Source: an uncultured Alcaligenaceae bacterium
GTDB taxonomy: Bacteria > Pseudomonadota > Gammaproteobacteria > Burkholderiales > Burkholderiaceae_B
NCBI GenBank assembly: GCA_937995985.1
Contig: CALKIR010000023.1
Span: 62,001 to 126,000, forward strand
Length of the DNA stretch: 64,000 nt
Reading direction: 5' to 3'
Shown: in pieces, positions 17,676 to 26,672 of the stretch
How positions within the stretch are numbered: position 1 is the stretch's first letter
How the letters are laid out: each line of letters begins with the position of its first letter
Notes under the pieces: model-generated
Databases searched by the model: none
Seen by the model: only the letters and a program-made list of their open reading frames with translations
Told to the model about the DNA's origin: nothing
Position numbers and translations under genes: made by a program

Positions 17676-18614
17676 TTAAACAGGGGTAAGCAATGGCTTA
17701 CCCTGAACAAAATGCAATAGATTATCTGTGACCAGGGCTTCCATTGCATAGCGTGTTTCCTGGGTGGCACTAGCTTGGTGTGGGGAAAGAAGTATTTTTG
17801 GGTGAGTCAAAAAACGCTCATCTATATTCGGCTCGTTACAAAACACGTCTAAGGCTGCACCGGCAATTAAATTATTATTTAGCGCATAAAATAAATCCTC
17901 TTCATTAATAACTGAACCGCGCGCAATATTAATTACCCACCCATCAGGACCTAAGGCTTTAAGCACCTCTCGATTTACTAGATTAGCCGTAGCCGGTCCC
18001 CCAGGGCAGGCGAGCATCAGGGCATCGCTTTGCTCACTAAGAGCGGGTACATTTTCTACATATTGGTAAGGAATACCAGTTTTGCGACGACGATTATGAT
18101 ACAAAATGGTCATTCCAAATGCCTCTGCGCGTTGAGCAATTGCGTGCCCAATGCGGCCTAAGCCCACAATTCCCAGGGTTTTATTCTTTAAAGAACGTGT
18201 GAGCGGTGCGCGCCCTGTGTGCCATTTACCTTGTTTGACAAATTCATGCCCGCCATGAATATTTCTAAAAGCACTCAGTAAGAGTCCAATAGCTAAATCT
18301 GCCACATCATCATCTAGCACCCCCGGTGTATTGGTAACTTGTACCCCATGCTGGGCGCAAGCTTGCAGATCAATAGCATCTAAGCCAACTCCCGTATTAG
18401 CAATTAATTTCAAATTGGGTAAGTGCACAAACCATTCATTTTTAAATCCTCGCCCACTATGTGTTATAGCAGCCATGATGCGGGACCCATATTGAGTAAT
18501 TAATTTGCCAGGCTCTGTGCTGTGATCATAGCGAATGAGTTCAAAATACTCTTCAAGCTGCTGCATAAAGTTAAGGCCTAAAGCATGCATAACGAGTAGT
18601 TTGGGTTTTCTCAT
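17676..18614 (-). CDS. D-2-hydroxyacid dehydrogenase (NAD(P)-dependent)
   Basis: The 312-residue enzyme reduces 2-oxoacids or oxidises D-2-hydroxyacids. It has the Rossmann motif GLGRIG at residues 151-156 and the catalytic triad R232 (NIARGS), E261 (CNEPN) and H279 (LSPHQ). The start at 18614 is fixed by an excellent AGGAGG upstream; a longer frame is rejected. The sequence resembles the glyoxylate/hydroxypyruvate reductase subgroup but the substrate is unassigned. It is divergent from the iron alcohol dehydrogenase gene, sharing a 169-bp AT-rich intergenic region that likely holds both promoters. Confidence 0.92.
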   Translation of the reverse strand: MRKPKLLVMHALGLNFMQQLEEYFELIRYDHSTEPGKLITQYGSRIMAAITHSGRGFKNEWFVHLPNLKLIANTGVGLDAIDLQACAQHGVQVTNTPGVLDDDVADLAIGLLLSAFRNIHGGHEFVKQGKWHTGRAPLTRSLKNKTLGIVGLGRIGHAIAQRAEAFGMTILYHNRRRKTGIPYQYVENVPALSEQSDALMLACPGGPATANLVNREVLKALGPDGWVINIARGSVINEEDLFYALNNNLIAGAALDVFCNEPNIDERFLTHPKILLSPHQASATQETRYAMEALVTDNLLHFVQGKPLLTPV

Positions 18615-18783
18615 TGTTAATCCTCCTTGGTTTATTGTTTGTGATTCATACAAAATTGTTAAAGAACGCAAAAAAGACTGTTTAAAAAATTGCTTCAATA
18701 TTGGTGTTAAGACTCATATATTTCCCAATTTTTTTAAAGTAATCTGAGCTTTTATCATGCGACTTTAGAGTCGGGGGAGAGTT

Positions 18784-19944
18784 ATGAGTACTCAGATAGT
18801 ACAGCCGAGAAATTTGATTGTAGGTGGTGGTTCCTTAAATAAAATTACCGGTCTACTTGCTACTTTAGGATTTAGTCGACCATTTATTGTGACCGATCGG
18901 TATATGGTTGAAAGTGGTGTTGTTGAAAGATTACTCAATCCTCTTCAAGTTGAGGGGGTTACATATGCAGTCTTTGCAGATACGGTTCCAGATCCTACAG
19001 TGACTTCTATCCAGGCAGGGCTTGATAGCCTTCAGTCATTTGAGCCTGACTGTGTCATAGCATTAGGAGGGGGGAGCCCATTAGACTCGGCAAAAGCAAT
19101 AGCGTTTTTAGCTGTTCATGGAGGGCATATACGGGATTATAAAGTACCAGCGGTTAGTGATGTCCCTGGGCTGCCCATAATAGCTATTCCAACTACAGCT
19201 GGTACTGGCTCTGAAATGACAAGGTTTACAATCATAACGGATGAGGAAACAAATGAAAAAATGCTTTGTGTTGGAGCCGCATTTTGCCCAACTGCCGCAA
19301 TCATTGACTATGAGCTAACTTTAACAAAGCCACCGCGATTAACTGCTGATACAGCGTTAGATACCTTGACTCATGCAATTGAGGCCTATGTTAGCAAAAG
19401 AAATAATCCTTATGCCAATGGATTCGCTAGGCTCGCTATGGAAGCATTGGGCAAACATATCAGAACAGTATATTTTGAGCCAAACAATCATGAAGCAAGA
19501 GAGGCTGTTATGTTGGCAGCGACATTGGCGGGTGCAGCCTTTACAAATTCATCGGTTTGTTTGGTGCATGGCATGAGCCGTCCTATAGGAGCATTTTTCC
19601 ATGTTCCGCATGGTTTATCCAATGCAATGCTTTTACCGGTTGTAACGGACTTTTCTATATCGTCAGCAGTGGATAGATATGCAGACTGTGCTCGTTTTAT
19701 GGGGGTTGCAAGCACGGAAGATTCTGATCTTGAGGCTACGAAAAAGTTATTAGCTGAGCTTAAGCAGCTTAATATAGATTTGGAAGTTCCGACTCCCGAA
19801 GAGTATGGAATCGATAAAGAACAGTATTTTAATTTATTGCCAATTATGGCTGAGCAGGCTTTGGCTTCAGGATCGCCGGCCAATAACCCTCGTGTTCCAA
19901 CAAAAAATGAAATTATTGAGTTGTATCAGAAGGCGTGGGGTTAA
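18784..19944 (+). CDS. Iron-containing alcohol dehydrogenase
   Basis: This is a 386-residue group III alcohol dehydrogenase. The NAD-binding stretch GGGSPLDSAK is at residues 95-104. Metal ligands D193, H197, H262 and H276 are all present at family positions, so it should be active. GGGGGAG lies just before the ATG; a small hairpin (18760-18773) abuts it. It is followed 47 bp later by the TRAP binding-protein gene on the same strand, which suggests that it oxidises or reduces something derived from the imported compound. The exact substrate is unknown. Confidence 0.93.
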   Translation: MSTQIVQPRNLIVGGGSLNKITGLLATLGFSRPFIVTDRYMVESGVVERLLNPLQVEGVTYAVFADTVPDPTVTSIQAGLDSLQSFEPDCVIALGGGSPLDSAKAIAFLAVHGGHIRDYKVPAVSDVPGLPIIAIPTTAGTGSEMTRFTIITDEETNEKMLCVGAAFCPTAAIIDYELTLTKPPRLTADTALDTLTHAIEAYVSKRNNPYANGFARLAMEALGKHIRTVYFEPNNHEAREAVMLAATLAGAAFTNSSVCLVHGMSRPIGAFFHVPHGLSNAMLLPVVTDFSISSAVDRYADCARFMGVASTEDSDLEATKKLLAELKQLNIDLEVPTPEEYGIDKEQYFNLLPIMAEQALASGSPANNPRVPTKNEIIELYQKAWG

Positions 19945-19991
19945 ATAGATTTTTTTAAGAAGTAAAAGCATATACAAAGGAGGATGTACAA

Positions 19992-21257
19992 ATGAGATTA
20001 CAAAAGCATTTTTCTAATAAAAAAGAGAAGGTTATTCAGGTGGTAGCAGCAACTGGTTTTGGGTTAGGAGTAATGGTGGGTAGTGCCCAAGCTCAGGTAG
20101 AAAAGCCTGCTGAACCTAAGCGCTTAATATTTGAAACGGCATGGCCAACATCAGTAACTTTGTGGCGTCCAGATAAATATTTTGTTGATTTAGTAAATAT
20201 TTTGGGAGACGGTCATGTCAACATTGAGTACAACGATGGGGGCACTTTTTCTTCCTCTGTACAGATGTTCGATGATGTTCAGTCTGGTGCGTTGGATATG
20301 GGGAGTGATTGGCCTAGTTATTGGGAGGGGCGTAATACGGCATTCTCTTTAACAACATCGGTACCAGTAATTTTTACACCGTATGATTACATGACTTGGT
20401 ATTGGCAAAGAGGGGGATATGAATTAGTTAATGAGTTATTTAATAAATATGGTTTGCAATGGTATCCCCACTCTGTTACATCGCCTGAATCAGGTCAGCG
20501 CACGAATAAACCTGTTAATACTCTTGAGGACTATCAAGGATTGCGCTTAAGGCAGTGTGGACGCAATCAGTCACGTCTATTAGAAGGGATGGGAGCCTCT
20601 GCTGTTTTTACACCAGCAGGAGAAATTTATGCTGCGCTTGATCGAGGTGTTCTGGATGGCGCAGAGTTTTCAGTTCCTGAGGTTGATTGGAGCATGGGGC
20701 TGGCAGAGGTGACTGATTATGTGGTTAAACCTGGTTGGCACCAACCCGGACCTATTTCGGGGATCATGATCAATAAGGATGTATACGACCAACTTGATGA
20801 CTACACTAAATTTGTTTTAAAGCAAGCAGCTCAAAATACGATGATGTGGTCCTATACCTTTTTTGAGCAAACCTCTGGAGAGTATACAAATAAATTCCGT
20901 GAAGCAGGCGTAGAGTATACGCGCTTGGATGATGAGGTTTTAGATAAGGTTGTGGAGCTGGTTGAGGCACAAATAATAGAAGATGCTAAGGCTAATCCAG
21001 ATCATGCCAAGATAGCTTTTTCCATGTATGACTATTTAGTTAACATGAAAGATTGGCGTGAGCTGCAAAAGCCTTTTACTGCAGGTTATAGCTGGGATTC
21101 CTTAGAAGAAACTCATAAACAGCTCGAAGAGATCGCCAAAGAGCATGGGGTATATGACGAGGTAATAGCAGTAATTGCCGATGCTAAAGAACGTAATAAG
21201 AACCAAATATTTTGGCAAGTAGGTACTGCCTATCAAAATAACCCTATAGCGAAATAG
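19992..21257 (+). CDS. TRAP transporter substrate-binding protein (DctP family)
   Basis: This 421-residue periplasmic binding protein is the receptor of a TRAP transporter. The N-terminus is basic, then hydrophobic (about residues 15-30), and ends in AQA, consistent with a Sec signal peptide cleaved near residue 34. The GLRLRQCG segment resembles the conserved GLKIR region that contributes the carboxylate-binding Arg. The protein is longer than C4-dicarboxylate DctP (about 330 residues) and resembles the TRAP group annotated as mannitol/chloroaromatic type, so the ligand is open. AAAGGAGG is upstream. It forms an operon with the two permease genes. Confidence 0.9.
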   Translation: MRLQKHFSNKKEKVIQVVAATGFGLGVMVGSAQAQVEKPAEPKRLIFETAWPTSVTLWRPDKYFVDLVNILGDGHVNIEYNDGGTFSSSVQMFDDVQSGALDMGSDWPSYWEGRNTAFSLTTSVPVIFTPYDYMTWYWQRGGYELVNELFNKYGLQWYPHSVTSPESGQRTNKPVNTLEDYQGLRLRQCGRNQSRLLEGMGASAVFTPAGEIYAALDRGVLDGAEFSVPEVDWSMGLAEVTDYVVKPGWHQPGPISGIMINKDVYDQLDDYTKFVLKQAAQNTMMWSYTFFEQTSGEYTNKFREAGVEYTRLDDEVLDKVVELVEAQIIEDAKANPDHAKIAFSMYDYLVNMKDWRELQKPFTAGYSWDSLEETHKQLEEIAKEHGVYDEVIAVIADAKERNKNQIFWQVGTAYQNNPIAK

Positions 21258-21342
21258 GTAAGCGATGATGCAAAGCACTTGCTACAAGTGCTTTGCACGT
21301 TTTCTATAGCCTTGAAAAAAATAATTTTTGTGGAGCGAGATA

Positions 21343-21864
21343 GTGAACCCATTTATCTCATTTATTCGCTTTTTGGACCGAATCAACCGCTGGTTTGGTC
21401 AATGGTTCGTCAGTTGGCTCATGTTACTTATTATGGGAGTTGTGCTATTTGAGGTAGTTACCCGTCGTTTTATTGGCTCTCCTCAAATTTGGACGCAAGA
21501 AATTATTACTTATTTATTCTGTGCTCATTTTGTATTGGCATTAGGTTATACCTTACATTACAAGGAGCATGTGAATGCTGATGTAATTACTAGTTTATTA
21601 CCAGAAAAAGTTCAAGTTGCATTAGAAACATTGGTATATCTAATTTTTATAGGACTATTTTTATATGTAATGACCCCAACGTCTTTAAAGTTTGCAGAAA
21701 GAGCATGGATGTATGGGGAGCGCGCCAGTACTGCTTTTAATTCACCGGTTTATTTAGTTAAAGCTCTTATTCCAATTAGCCTAATCTTATTGAGTATTCA
21801 AGCAGTAGCTATTTTATTAAAAAATACAGTTTATTTATTAACAAATAAAAAAATAGAGGGCTAA
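21343..21864 (+). CDS. TRAP transporter small permease (DctQ family)
   Basis: The 173-residue protein has four predicted membrane helices and the usual WxQE-type motif (PQIWTQEIITYLF) in helix 2. It forms the membrane complex with the large permease. GTG 21343 is preferred because GGAGCGAG (21332-21339) lies just upstream; a TTG five codons earlier is less likely. Its stop is 4 bp before the next ATG, which indicates translational coupling. Confidence 0.88.
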   Translation: MNPFISFIRFLDRINRWFGQWFVSWLMLLIMGVVLFEVVTRRFIGSPQIWTQEIITYLFCAHFVLALGYTLHYKEHVNADVITSLLPEKVQVALETLVYLIFIGLFLYVMTPTSLKFAERAWMYGERASTAFNSPVYLVKALIPISLILLSIQAVAILLKNTVYLLTNKKIEG

Positions 21865-21868
21865 CAAG

Positions 21869-23194
21869 ATGGAGCCAACACTTTGGGTAATCTTGATGTT
21901 TTCTGGGGTGCTTATTGGCATCTTAGCGGGGGGCCCTATTGCTTTTGTTTTAGGCGGGCTAGCTGTTTTATTTGGTTATTTTGGAATGGGAGAGCGAGTA
22001 TATCCAATGTTTGTTAATAGAATGTGGCAAACATCTATTAACGAGCTTTTGGCTGCTATTCCTATGTTTATATTTATGGCAGCCATATTGGATCGATCGG
22101 GTATTGCAGATGGCCTATTTAAAGCTTTGCAGTATGCATTGGGGCGTTTCAACGGTGCTATAGCTTTGACCGTGGTTGTATTATCAACTGTTTTTGCTGC
22201 TGTTACTGGAGTTGTTGGAGCTTCAGTAATTAGTATGTCATTATTAGCCTTGCCCGCAATGCTCCATTATGGCTACGATAAAAAACTTGCTACAGGGGTA
22301 GTAGCCAGCGGTGGAACATTAGGAATTATTATTCCACCAAGCATTATGCTTGTTATTATGGCGGACCAATCAGGAGAATCTGTTGGGCGATTATTTGCTG
22401 GGAGCTTATTACCAGGTCTGTTGCTTGCAACACTATATTTTTTATATGTCTTTGTGCGTTGCTGGATACAGCCTAATGTTGCGCCAGCCTTTTCTGAAGA
22501 GGAGCGAAATCGATATTCAGGTTGGCAGATCACCTCTATGGTTATGCTGAATTTGGTTCCCCCAGTACTATTAATTTTTGGTGTATTAGGCTCTATTTGG
22601 TTTGGAATTGCTACCCCAACAGAAGCATCTGCTATTGGTGCTTTTTTATCATTGGTATTGATGGTTCTATATGGGCGCTTTAGTTTTGAGGCTCTGAGAG
22701 AATCAGTTTGGAGTGCGACTCGTACCAGTTGTATGGTAATTATGGTGATGGTTGGAGCGACTATTTTCACACAGGTTTTTCTTGGTTTAGGAGGGCGCTC
22801 TGTAGTCACTAATTTGATTGAAGCCGGTGGTGTTTTTGATCGATGGGGCATGTTTATTGTTATGATGCTCATCGTTTTTATATTGGGCTTCTTATTAGAT
22901 TGGGTTGGAATAATATTAATTACATTCCCAGTTTTTTTACCTTTAGCAGCAGAGTTTGGATTTGACCCCTTGTGGTTAATCGTTATGATAGCGGTTAATT
23001 TACAAGCTTCCTTTTTAACTCCACCAGTTGGGTATTCTTTATTTTATATGCGTAGTACAGTTCCCCCAGGGGTAACAATGGTGGATATTTATAAAGGGGT
23101 TGTGCCATTTTTATTATTGCAGCTATTTGTCTTATTCCTATTAGCTATTTTCCCAGAAATAATAACCTGGTTACCAACTTTAGTTGGTCGTTAA
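21869..23194 (+). CDS. TRAP transporter large permease (DctM family)
   Basis: The 441-residue protein has about twelve hydrophobic segments and catalyses sodium-driven uptake with the binding protein. Typical DctM landmarks are seen: GGTLGIIIPPSIMLVI, WFGIATPTEASAIGAF, and near the end LQASFLTPPVGYSLFYM. GAGGG at 21856-21860 serves as Shine-Dalgarno. It is the last gene of the operon, followed by a terminator. Confidence 0.94.
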   Translation: MEPTLWVILMFSGVLIGILAGGPIAFVLGGLAVLFGYFGMGERVYPMFVNRMWQTSINELLAAIPMFIFMAAILDRSGIADGLFKALQYALGRFNGAIALTVVVLSTVFAAVTGVVGASVISMSLLALPAMLHYGYDKKLATGVVASGGTLGIIIPPSIMLVIMADQSGESVGRLFAGSLLPGLLLATLYFLYVFVRCWIQPNVAPAFSEEERNRYSGWQITSMVMLNLVPPVLLIFGVLGSIWFGIATPTEASAIGAFLSLVLMVLYGRFSFEALRESVWSATRTSCMVIMVMVGATIFTQVFLGLGGRSVVTNLIEAGGVFDRWGMFIVMMLIVFILGFLLDWVGIILITFPVFLPLAAEFGFDPLWLIVMIAVNLQASFLTPPVGYSLFYMRSTVPPGVTMVDIYKGVVPFLLLQLFVLFLLAIFPEIITWLPTLVGR

Positions 23195-23210
23195 TGAGAT
23201 AGAAACAAAT

Positions 23211-23242
23211 AATAAAGCAGGGAGGGTTCTTCCTGCTTTATT
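23211..23242. terminator. Terminator after the first TRAP operon
   Basis: AATAAAGCAGG (23211-23221) pairs with CCTGCTTTATT (23232-23242). The stem extends to about 14 bp with a GGTT loop, and the A/T flanks allow termination in either direction. It separates the TRAP genes from the following membrane-protein gene. Confidence 0.82.
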
Positions 23243-23267
23243 ATTTACCTAAAAATAGGAGCTTGTT

Positions 23268-25601
23268 TTGCGGACGCTTTTTTTTTCTATAGGCGTTATT
23301 TCTGCTGTTTTTATATCTTTACAGATTAGCTTAGTCCGAATACTTTCTGTTTTATTGTCTTACCATTTTGTATTTAGCATTGTTTCTTTATCGATGCTTG
23401 GTTTAGGGCTTGGTGGAGTAATTGTACAAAAACTGTCATTAGTACAAGATCCTATTAAGTCGCTATCAAATTTTTTGTTTTTGTCATTTATAAGTATAGT
23501 TTTTTCTTTATTGGCCATTATATGGATGGCTCAAAATAGCTTATTTTTTGATTATTACTATGCGTATTTTTTAGTTTTATTGCTTCCTTTTGTTTTTGGG
23601 GGATCTTTTTTTTCCCAGCTATATCAGAGCTATAGTACTTACAGCAGCCAATTATATGCAGCAGATTTATTTGGGGCTGCTTTGGGATGTCTATTAGGGG
23701 TAATGCTATTAAACTGGTTGGGGGCGCTAAACAGTGTATTGATCTTAGCTGTGGTTATAGCTGCTGTGCTGTGGCACATGAATCGTGGGAAGGCTGCAAA
23801 AACAGTATTTTTAGTATCAGTTTTATTGTTATGTATTGGTTTATGGTCAGCGCAAAACGTTTCAGTAATGCTTGGTGCAGAGCGGAACCCTATTAAGGAA
23901 ATTTCAGATGCTTTAAAAGGGCCGTTAGAGGGAACTGTAACAAGAAGCATTTGGAGTGCTTTTGGATTAACGGAGCAAGTTGAATACCAGGGTACAGATG
24001 AACATAGAGATATATATATCGATGGAACGGCTGGTACACCGATGTATGCTTTTTCGGGGGATTTTGATGCTCCAGGGAAAGCTGTTCAAAATTTGTTTGA
24101 ATTTTTTCCTGGAGCCTTACCATTTAAGGTAATACCATCGAAGCAGGAAAAGAGAGCGTTAATTATTGGTCCAGGGGGCGGTCGTGATGTTTTATTAGCG
24201 GCAGGTTCTGGTTTTAAGGAGGTGGTAGGGGTAGAGGTTAATCCAGATCTATTGTCTTTAGTGAAAGAGCAATCTGATTATAACGGGGGGCTATACACGG
24301 ATTTTGAGCACATCAAAATTTTCCAGGCTGAGGGGAGGCATTTTGTTAAGCAAGATGAGAGTAGGTACGATCTGATTATGTTAAGCCTACCAGTAACCAA
24401 TACAAGTAGGAGTCCTGAAGGTTTTGCGCTGACAGAAAACTTTTTATTAACGGTTGAGGCAATAGAGGATTATTTAGAGCACCTGACAAATGATGGGTTG
24501 TTGATGATTATTGCTCATGATGAGCTAGCAGTACTCCGTCTTATAATGCTCGCTATAGAAGCTTATGAGCGAATAGGATTAGATATTCAGCAGGTGTTTA
24601 GGCGCTTATATGTTCAGGGCTCTTTTCCTTATCCTATTGTGCTTTTTAGCAAATCACCTATTGATTTAGATGTCAGTCAGCAGTTACTACAAGAAAGTTG
24701 GCGCCGCAACTATTCTATGAATGCTTCTTTTTTTCCTGGAATTATTTCGCCTGGTTTAGGTAACCCAATGTTGCAAGCTTTGGCAGTGAATCAGCTCACT
24801 ACTGAAAAAGTGTATGAATATGTAGCTGGTATGGGGTTTAATATCAGTAGTGTTAGTGATGATCGGCCATTTTTTTATCATTTTGAGTTAAAGCCGCCCA
24901 AAAATTTAATGGTTTTATTTTATATGGCTTTAGCTACCGTGTTAGCCAGTTGGATATGGTCAGGGTTAATTGGTTTTAGGTGTTCCAAGCATTCAAAGAG
25001 GGTACGGCTTCCAGCATTTAGTCTCGCTTTTCTAAGTCTGGGGGTCGGTTTTATGTTAATAGAAATTGTTTTTATCCAAAAGTTAACATTCTATTTAGGG
25101 AATCCTATAGTTGCTCTTGCACTATTATTATCAATTTTACTATGTAGTATGGCTATAGGTAGCAGGTTATCTGCCCGGTTCAATAATTTAAATTACAAGC
25201 GTTCTGTTTTATTGGCTGCTTTATTAGTATGTGTTGTGGGGTGTGCATATCAAGTATGGCTGCCTTTAGCTTTAAATGAGACATTATCATGGTCTCTACT
25301 AATGCGTTTGCTATTAGGCAGTGCCCTACTATTTCCTCTGGGAGTTCTTCTTGGTTTATGTTTTCCCCTATTGTTACGGATGCTTCAGGCACATGGGTAC
25401 CAACAGTATATTGCATGGATGTGGGCAATTAATGGGTTTTCTTCTGTAGTTGGCGCAAGTGCGGCTGTATTAGGAGGGATATATATGGGGTTTCAAGCAG
25501 TATTTTGGCTTGGCTTGGGGTGCTATGCAGTGGTTGCATTAAGTATCCTATTTGTAAAGGCATCACAGAAAGGTTCTATCAGTGCTATCCCTAGGTGTTA
25601 A
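23268..25601 (+). CDS. Large membrane protein with spermidine-synthase-like core
   Basis: The 777-residue protein has about six N-terminal membrane helices, a soluble domain (roughly residues 205-550), and about six C-terminal helices. The soluble part is a Rossmann methyltransferase/aminopropyltransferase fold: IIGPGGGRDVLL, then GVEVNPDLL, and SDDRPFFYHF at its end. Where SpeE has its catalytic Asp motif, this protein reads LIMLSLPVTNTSRSPEG, so it is probably not a spermidine synthase. The TTG start has AGGAG six bases upstream (23257-23261). The gene is AT-rich: a hand count of 23281-23340 gives 18 G+C in 60. Its role in the neighbouring pathway is unknown. Confidence 0.8.
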   Translation: MRTLFFSIGVISAVFISLQISLVRILSVLLSYHFVFSIVSLSMLGLGLGGVIVQKLSLVQDPIKSLSNFLFLSFISIVFSLLAIIWMAQNSLFFDYYYAYFLVLLLPFVFGGSFFSQLYQSYSTYSSQLYAADLFGAALGCLLGVMLLNWLGALNSVLILAVVIAAVLWHMNRGKAAKTVFLVSVLLLCIGLWSAQNVSVMLGAERNPIKEISDALKGPLEGTVTRSIWSAFGLTEQVEYQGTDEHRDIYIDGTAGTPMYAFSGDFDAPGKAVQNLFEFFPGALPFKVIPSKQEKRALIIGPGGGRDVLLAAGSGFKEVVGVEVNPDLLSLVKEQSDYNGGLYTDFEHIKIFQAEGRHFVKQDESRYDLIMLSLPVTNTSRSPEGFALTENFLLTVEAIEDYLEHLTNDGLLMIIAHDELAVLRLIMLAIEAYERIGLDIQQVFRRLYVQGSFPYPIVLFSKSPIDLDVSQQLLQESWRRNYSMNASFFPGIISPGLGNPMLQALAVNQLTTEKVYEYVAGMGFNISSVSDDRPFFYHFELKPPKNLMVLFYMALATVLASWIWSGLIGFRCSKHSKRVRLPAFSLAFLSLGVGFMLIEIVFIQKLTFYLGNPIVALALLLSILLCSMAIGSRLSARFNNLNYKRSVLLAALLVCVVGCAYQVWLPLALNETLSWSLLMRLLLGSALLFPLGVLLGLCFPLLLRMLQAHGYQQYIAWMWAINGFSSVVGASAAVLGGIYMGFQAVFWLGLGCYAVVALSILFVKASQKGSISAIPRC

Positions 25602-25722
25602 AAAAATAAAAATCATGCACAATTACATACATGCAGGTGAGGAGACGACAGCGCACGGTAGGGTGCGCATATAATAGCCAAAATGGCAATTAAAGCAGCA
25701 TTTATAACAAGAACTAAAGGTA

Positions 25723-25757
25723 TAAGGGCCGGTGTTAATTCACTGGCCCTTATTTTT
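25723..25757 (+). terminator. Terminator hairpin before the mmsB-like gene
   Basis: A 12-bp stem (25723-25734 with 25741-25752, one G-U pair), loop TTAATT, then TTTTT. It ends 25 bp before the mmsB-like ATG. It either terminates the long upstream gene or attenuates transcription into the dehydrogenase gene. Confidence 0.88.
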
Positions 25758-25781
25758 AGGATAAGCCAAAGGAAGGAATTT

Positions 25782-26672
25782 ATGAGAGTTGGTTTCATAG
25801 GTTTGGGAAATATGGGTGCCCATATGGCGATGCGCCTGCTTAATGTTGGGCATGAATTATTTGTGTTTGATCTTAATTCTATTGCTGTTCAAGATATGGT
25901 TGCACAAGGAGCACGTGCACTTACAGCTCTTGAAGAATGCTCCGAACAGCAGTTAGATGCAGTGTTAACCATGCTTCCCTCAGCAGTACAGGTACAAGAT
26001 GTTTATTTAGGTTCCAAAGGATTAATTGCGTCCTTAGAGGGTCAGAAGTGTATTCTTATTGATTGTTCAACTATTGATCCATATTCTGCCCAAAAAGTAG
26101 CGAGTTTTGCACAAAACAATAATTTACCTATGTTGGATGCTCCCGTTTCAGGAGGCACAGTAGGTGCCAAAGAAGGCACATTAACTTTTATGGTTGGTGG
26201 CTCTTCTGAAGTAATAAAATTGGCTGAACCGTTATTTAAAGCCATGGGAAAAAATATTATTCATTGTGGTGATTGTGGGCACGGTCAAGCAGCTAAAATA
26301 GCTAATAATTTATTATTAGGCATTACCATGGTTGGTGTTGCTGAGGCTATGAGTTTGGGTATAAAGTTAGGCGTAAATCCACAAGTACTTGCGCAGGTAA
26401 TTAATCATTCCAGTGGTCGGTGCTGGAGTTCTGAGATAAATAATCCTGTTCCAGGAATTAGTCCGCATGCTCCAGCAAATAGAGAATATCAGGGTGGCTT
26501 TGCTAGCGGTTTGATGCAAAAAGACTTAAGACTAGCTTTGCAGGCAGCACAGAAAGCGGATCACTCTATTTTTATGGGCGCATTGGCCGAGCAGTTATAT
26601 CAGCATTTCAACCAGCGGCAGGGCTCGCAAATTGATTTCTCTGCTATTATTCAGCTTTATCAGCGGGACTAG
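25782..26672 (+). CDS. 3-hydroxyisobutyrate dehydrogenase family protein
   Basis: This 296-residue beta-hydroxyacid dehydrogenase has the NAD motif GLGNMG at residues 7-12, the substrate motif DAPVSGG at 119-125, and the catalytic Lys at 172 (GHGQAAKIANN). The family includes HIBADH (mmsB), tartronate semialdehyde reductase and sulfolactaldehyde reductase; motifs alone do not separate them. GGAAGGAA supports the start at 25782, and an in-frame 33-codon extension across the terminator hairpin is rejected. The 3' end overlaps the convergent SMR gene by 4 bp. No other valine-degradation gene is nearby, so a role with the TRAP-imported compound is equally plausible. Confidence 0.9.
   Translation: MRVGFIGLGNMGAHMAMRLLNVGHELFVFDLNSIAVQDMVAQGARALTALEECSEQQLDAVLTMLPSAVQVQDVYLGSKGLIASLEGQKCILIDCSTIDPYSAQKVASFAQNNNLPMLDAPVSGGTVGAKEGTLTFMVGGSSEVIKLAEPLFKAMGKNIIHCGDCGHGQAAKIANNLLLGITMVGVAEAMSLGIKLGVNPQVLAQVINHSSGRCWSSEINNPVPGISPHAPANREYQGGFASGLMQKDLRLALQAAQKADHSIFMGALAEQLYQHFNQRQGSQIDFSAIIQLYQRD

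Noticed and set aside
23268..25601. Calling this gene spermidine synthase (speE)
   Set aside because: The central fold is similar, but the catalytic Asp motif is missing and the flanking membrane helices do not belong to SpeE.
25683..25781. N-terminal extension of the HIBADH-like protein
   Set aside because: It would translate through a strong terminator hairpin, lacks a ribosome-binding site, and the Rossmann start MRVGFIGLGNMG fits the family.
16904..26672. Naming the block as a sulfonate (isethionate or DHPS) degradation pathway
   Set aside because: The enzyme families would fit, but no sulfo-lyase, sulfoacetaldehyde acetyltransferase or sulfite exporter is present, so the substrate is left open.
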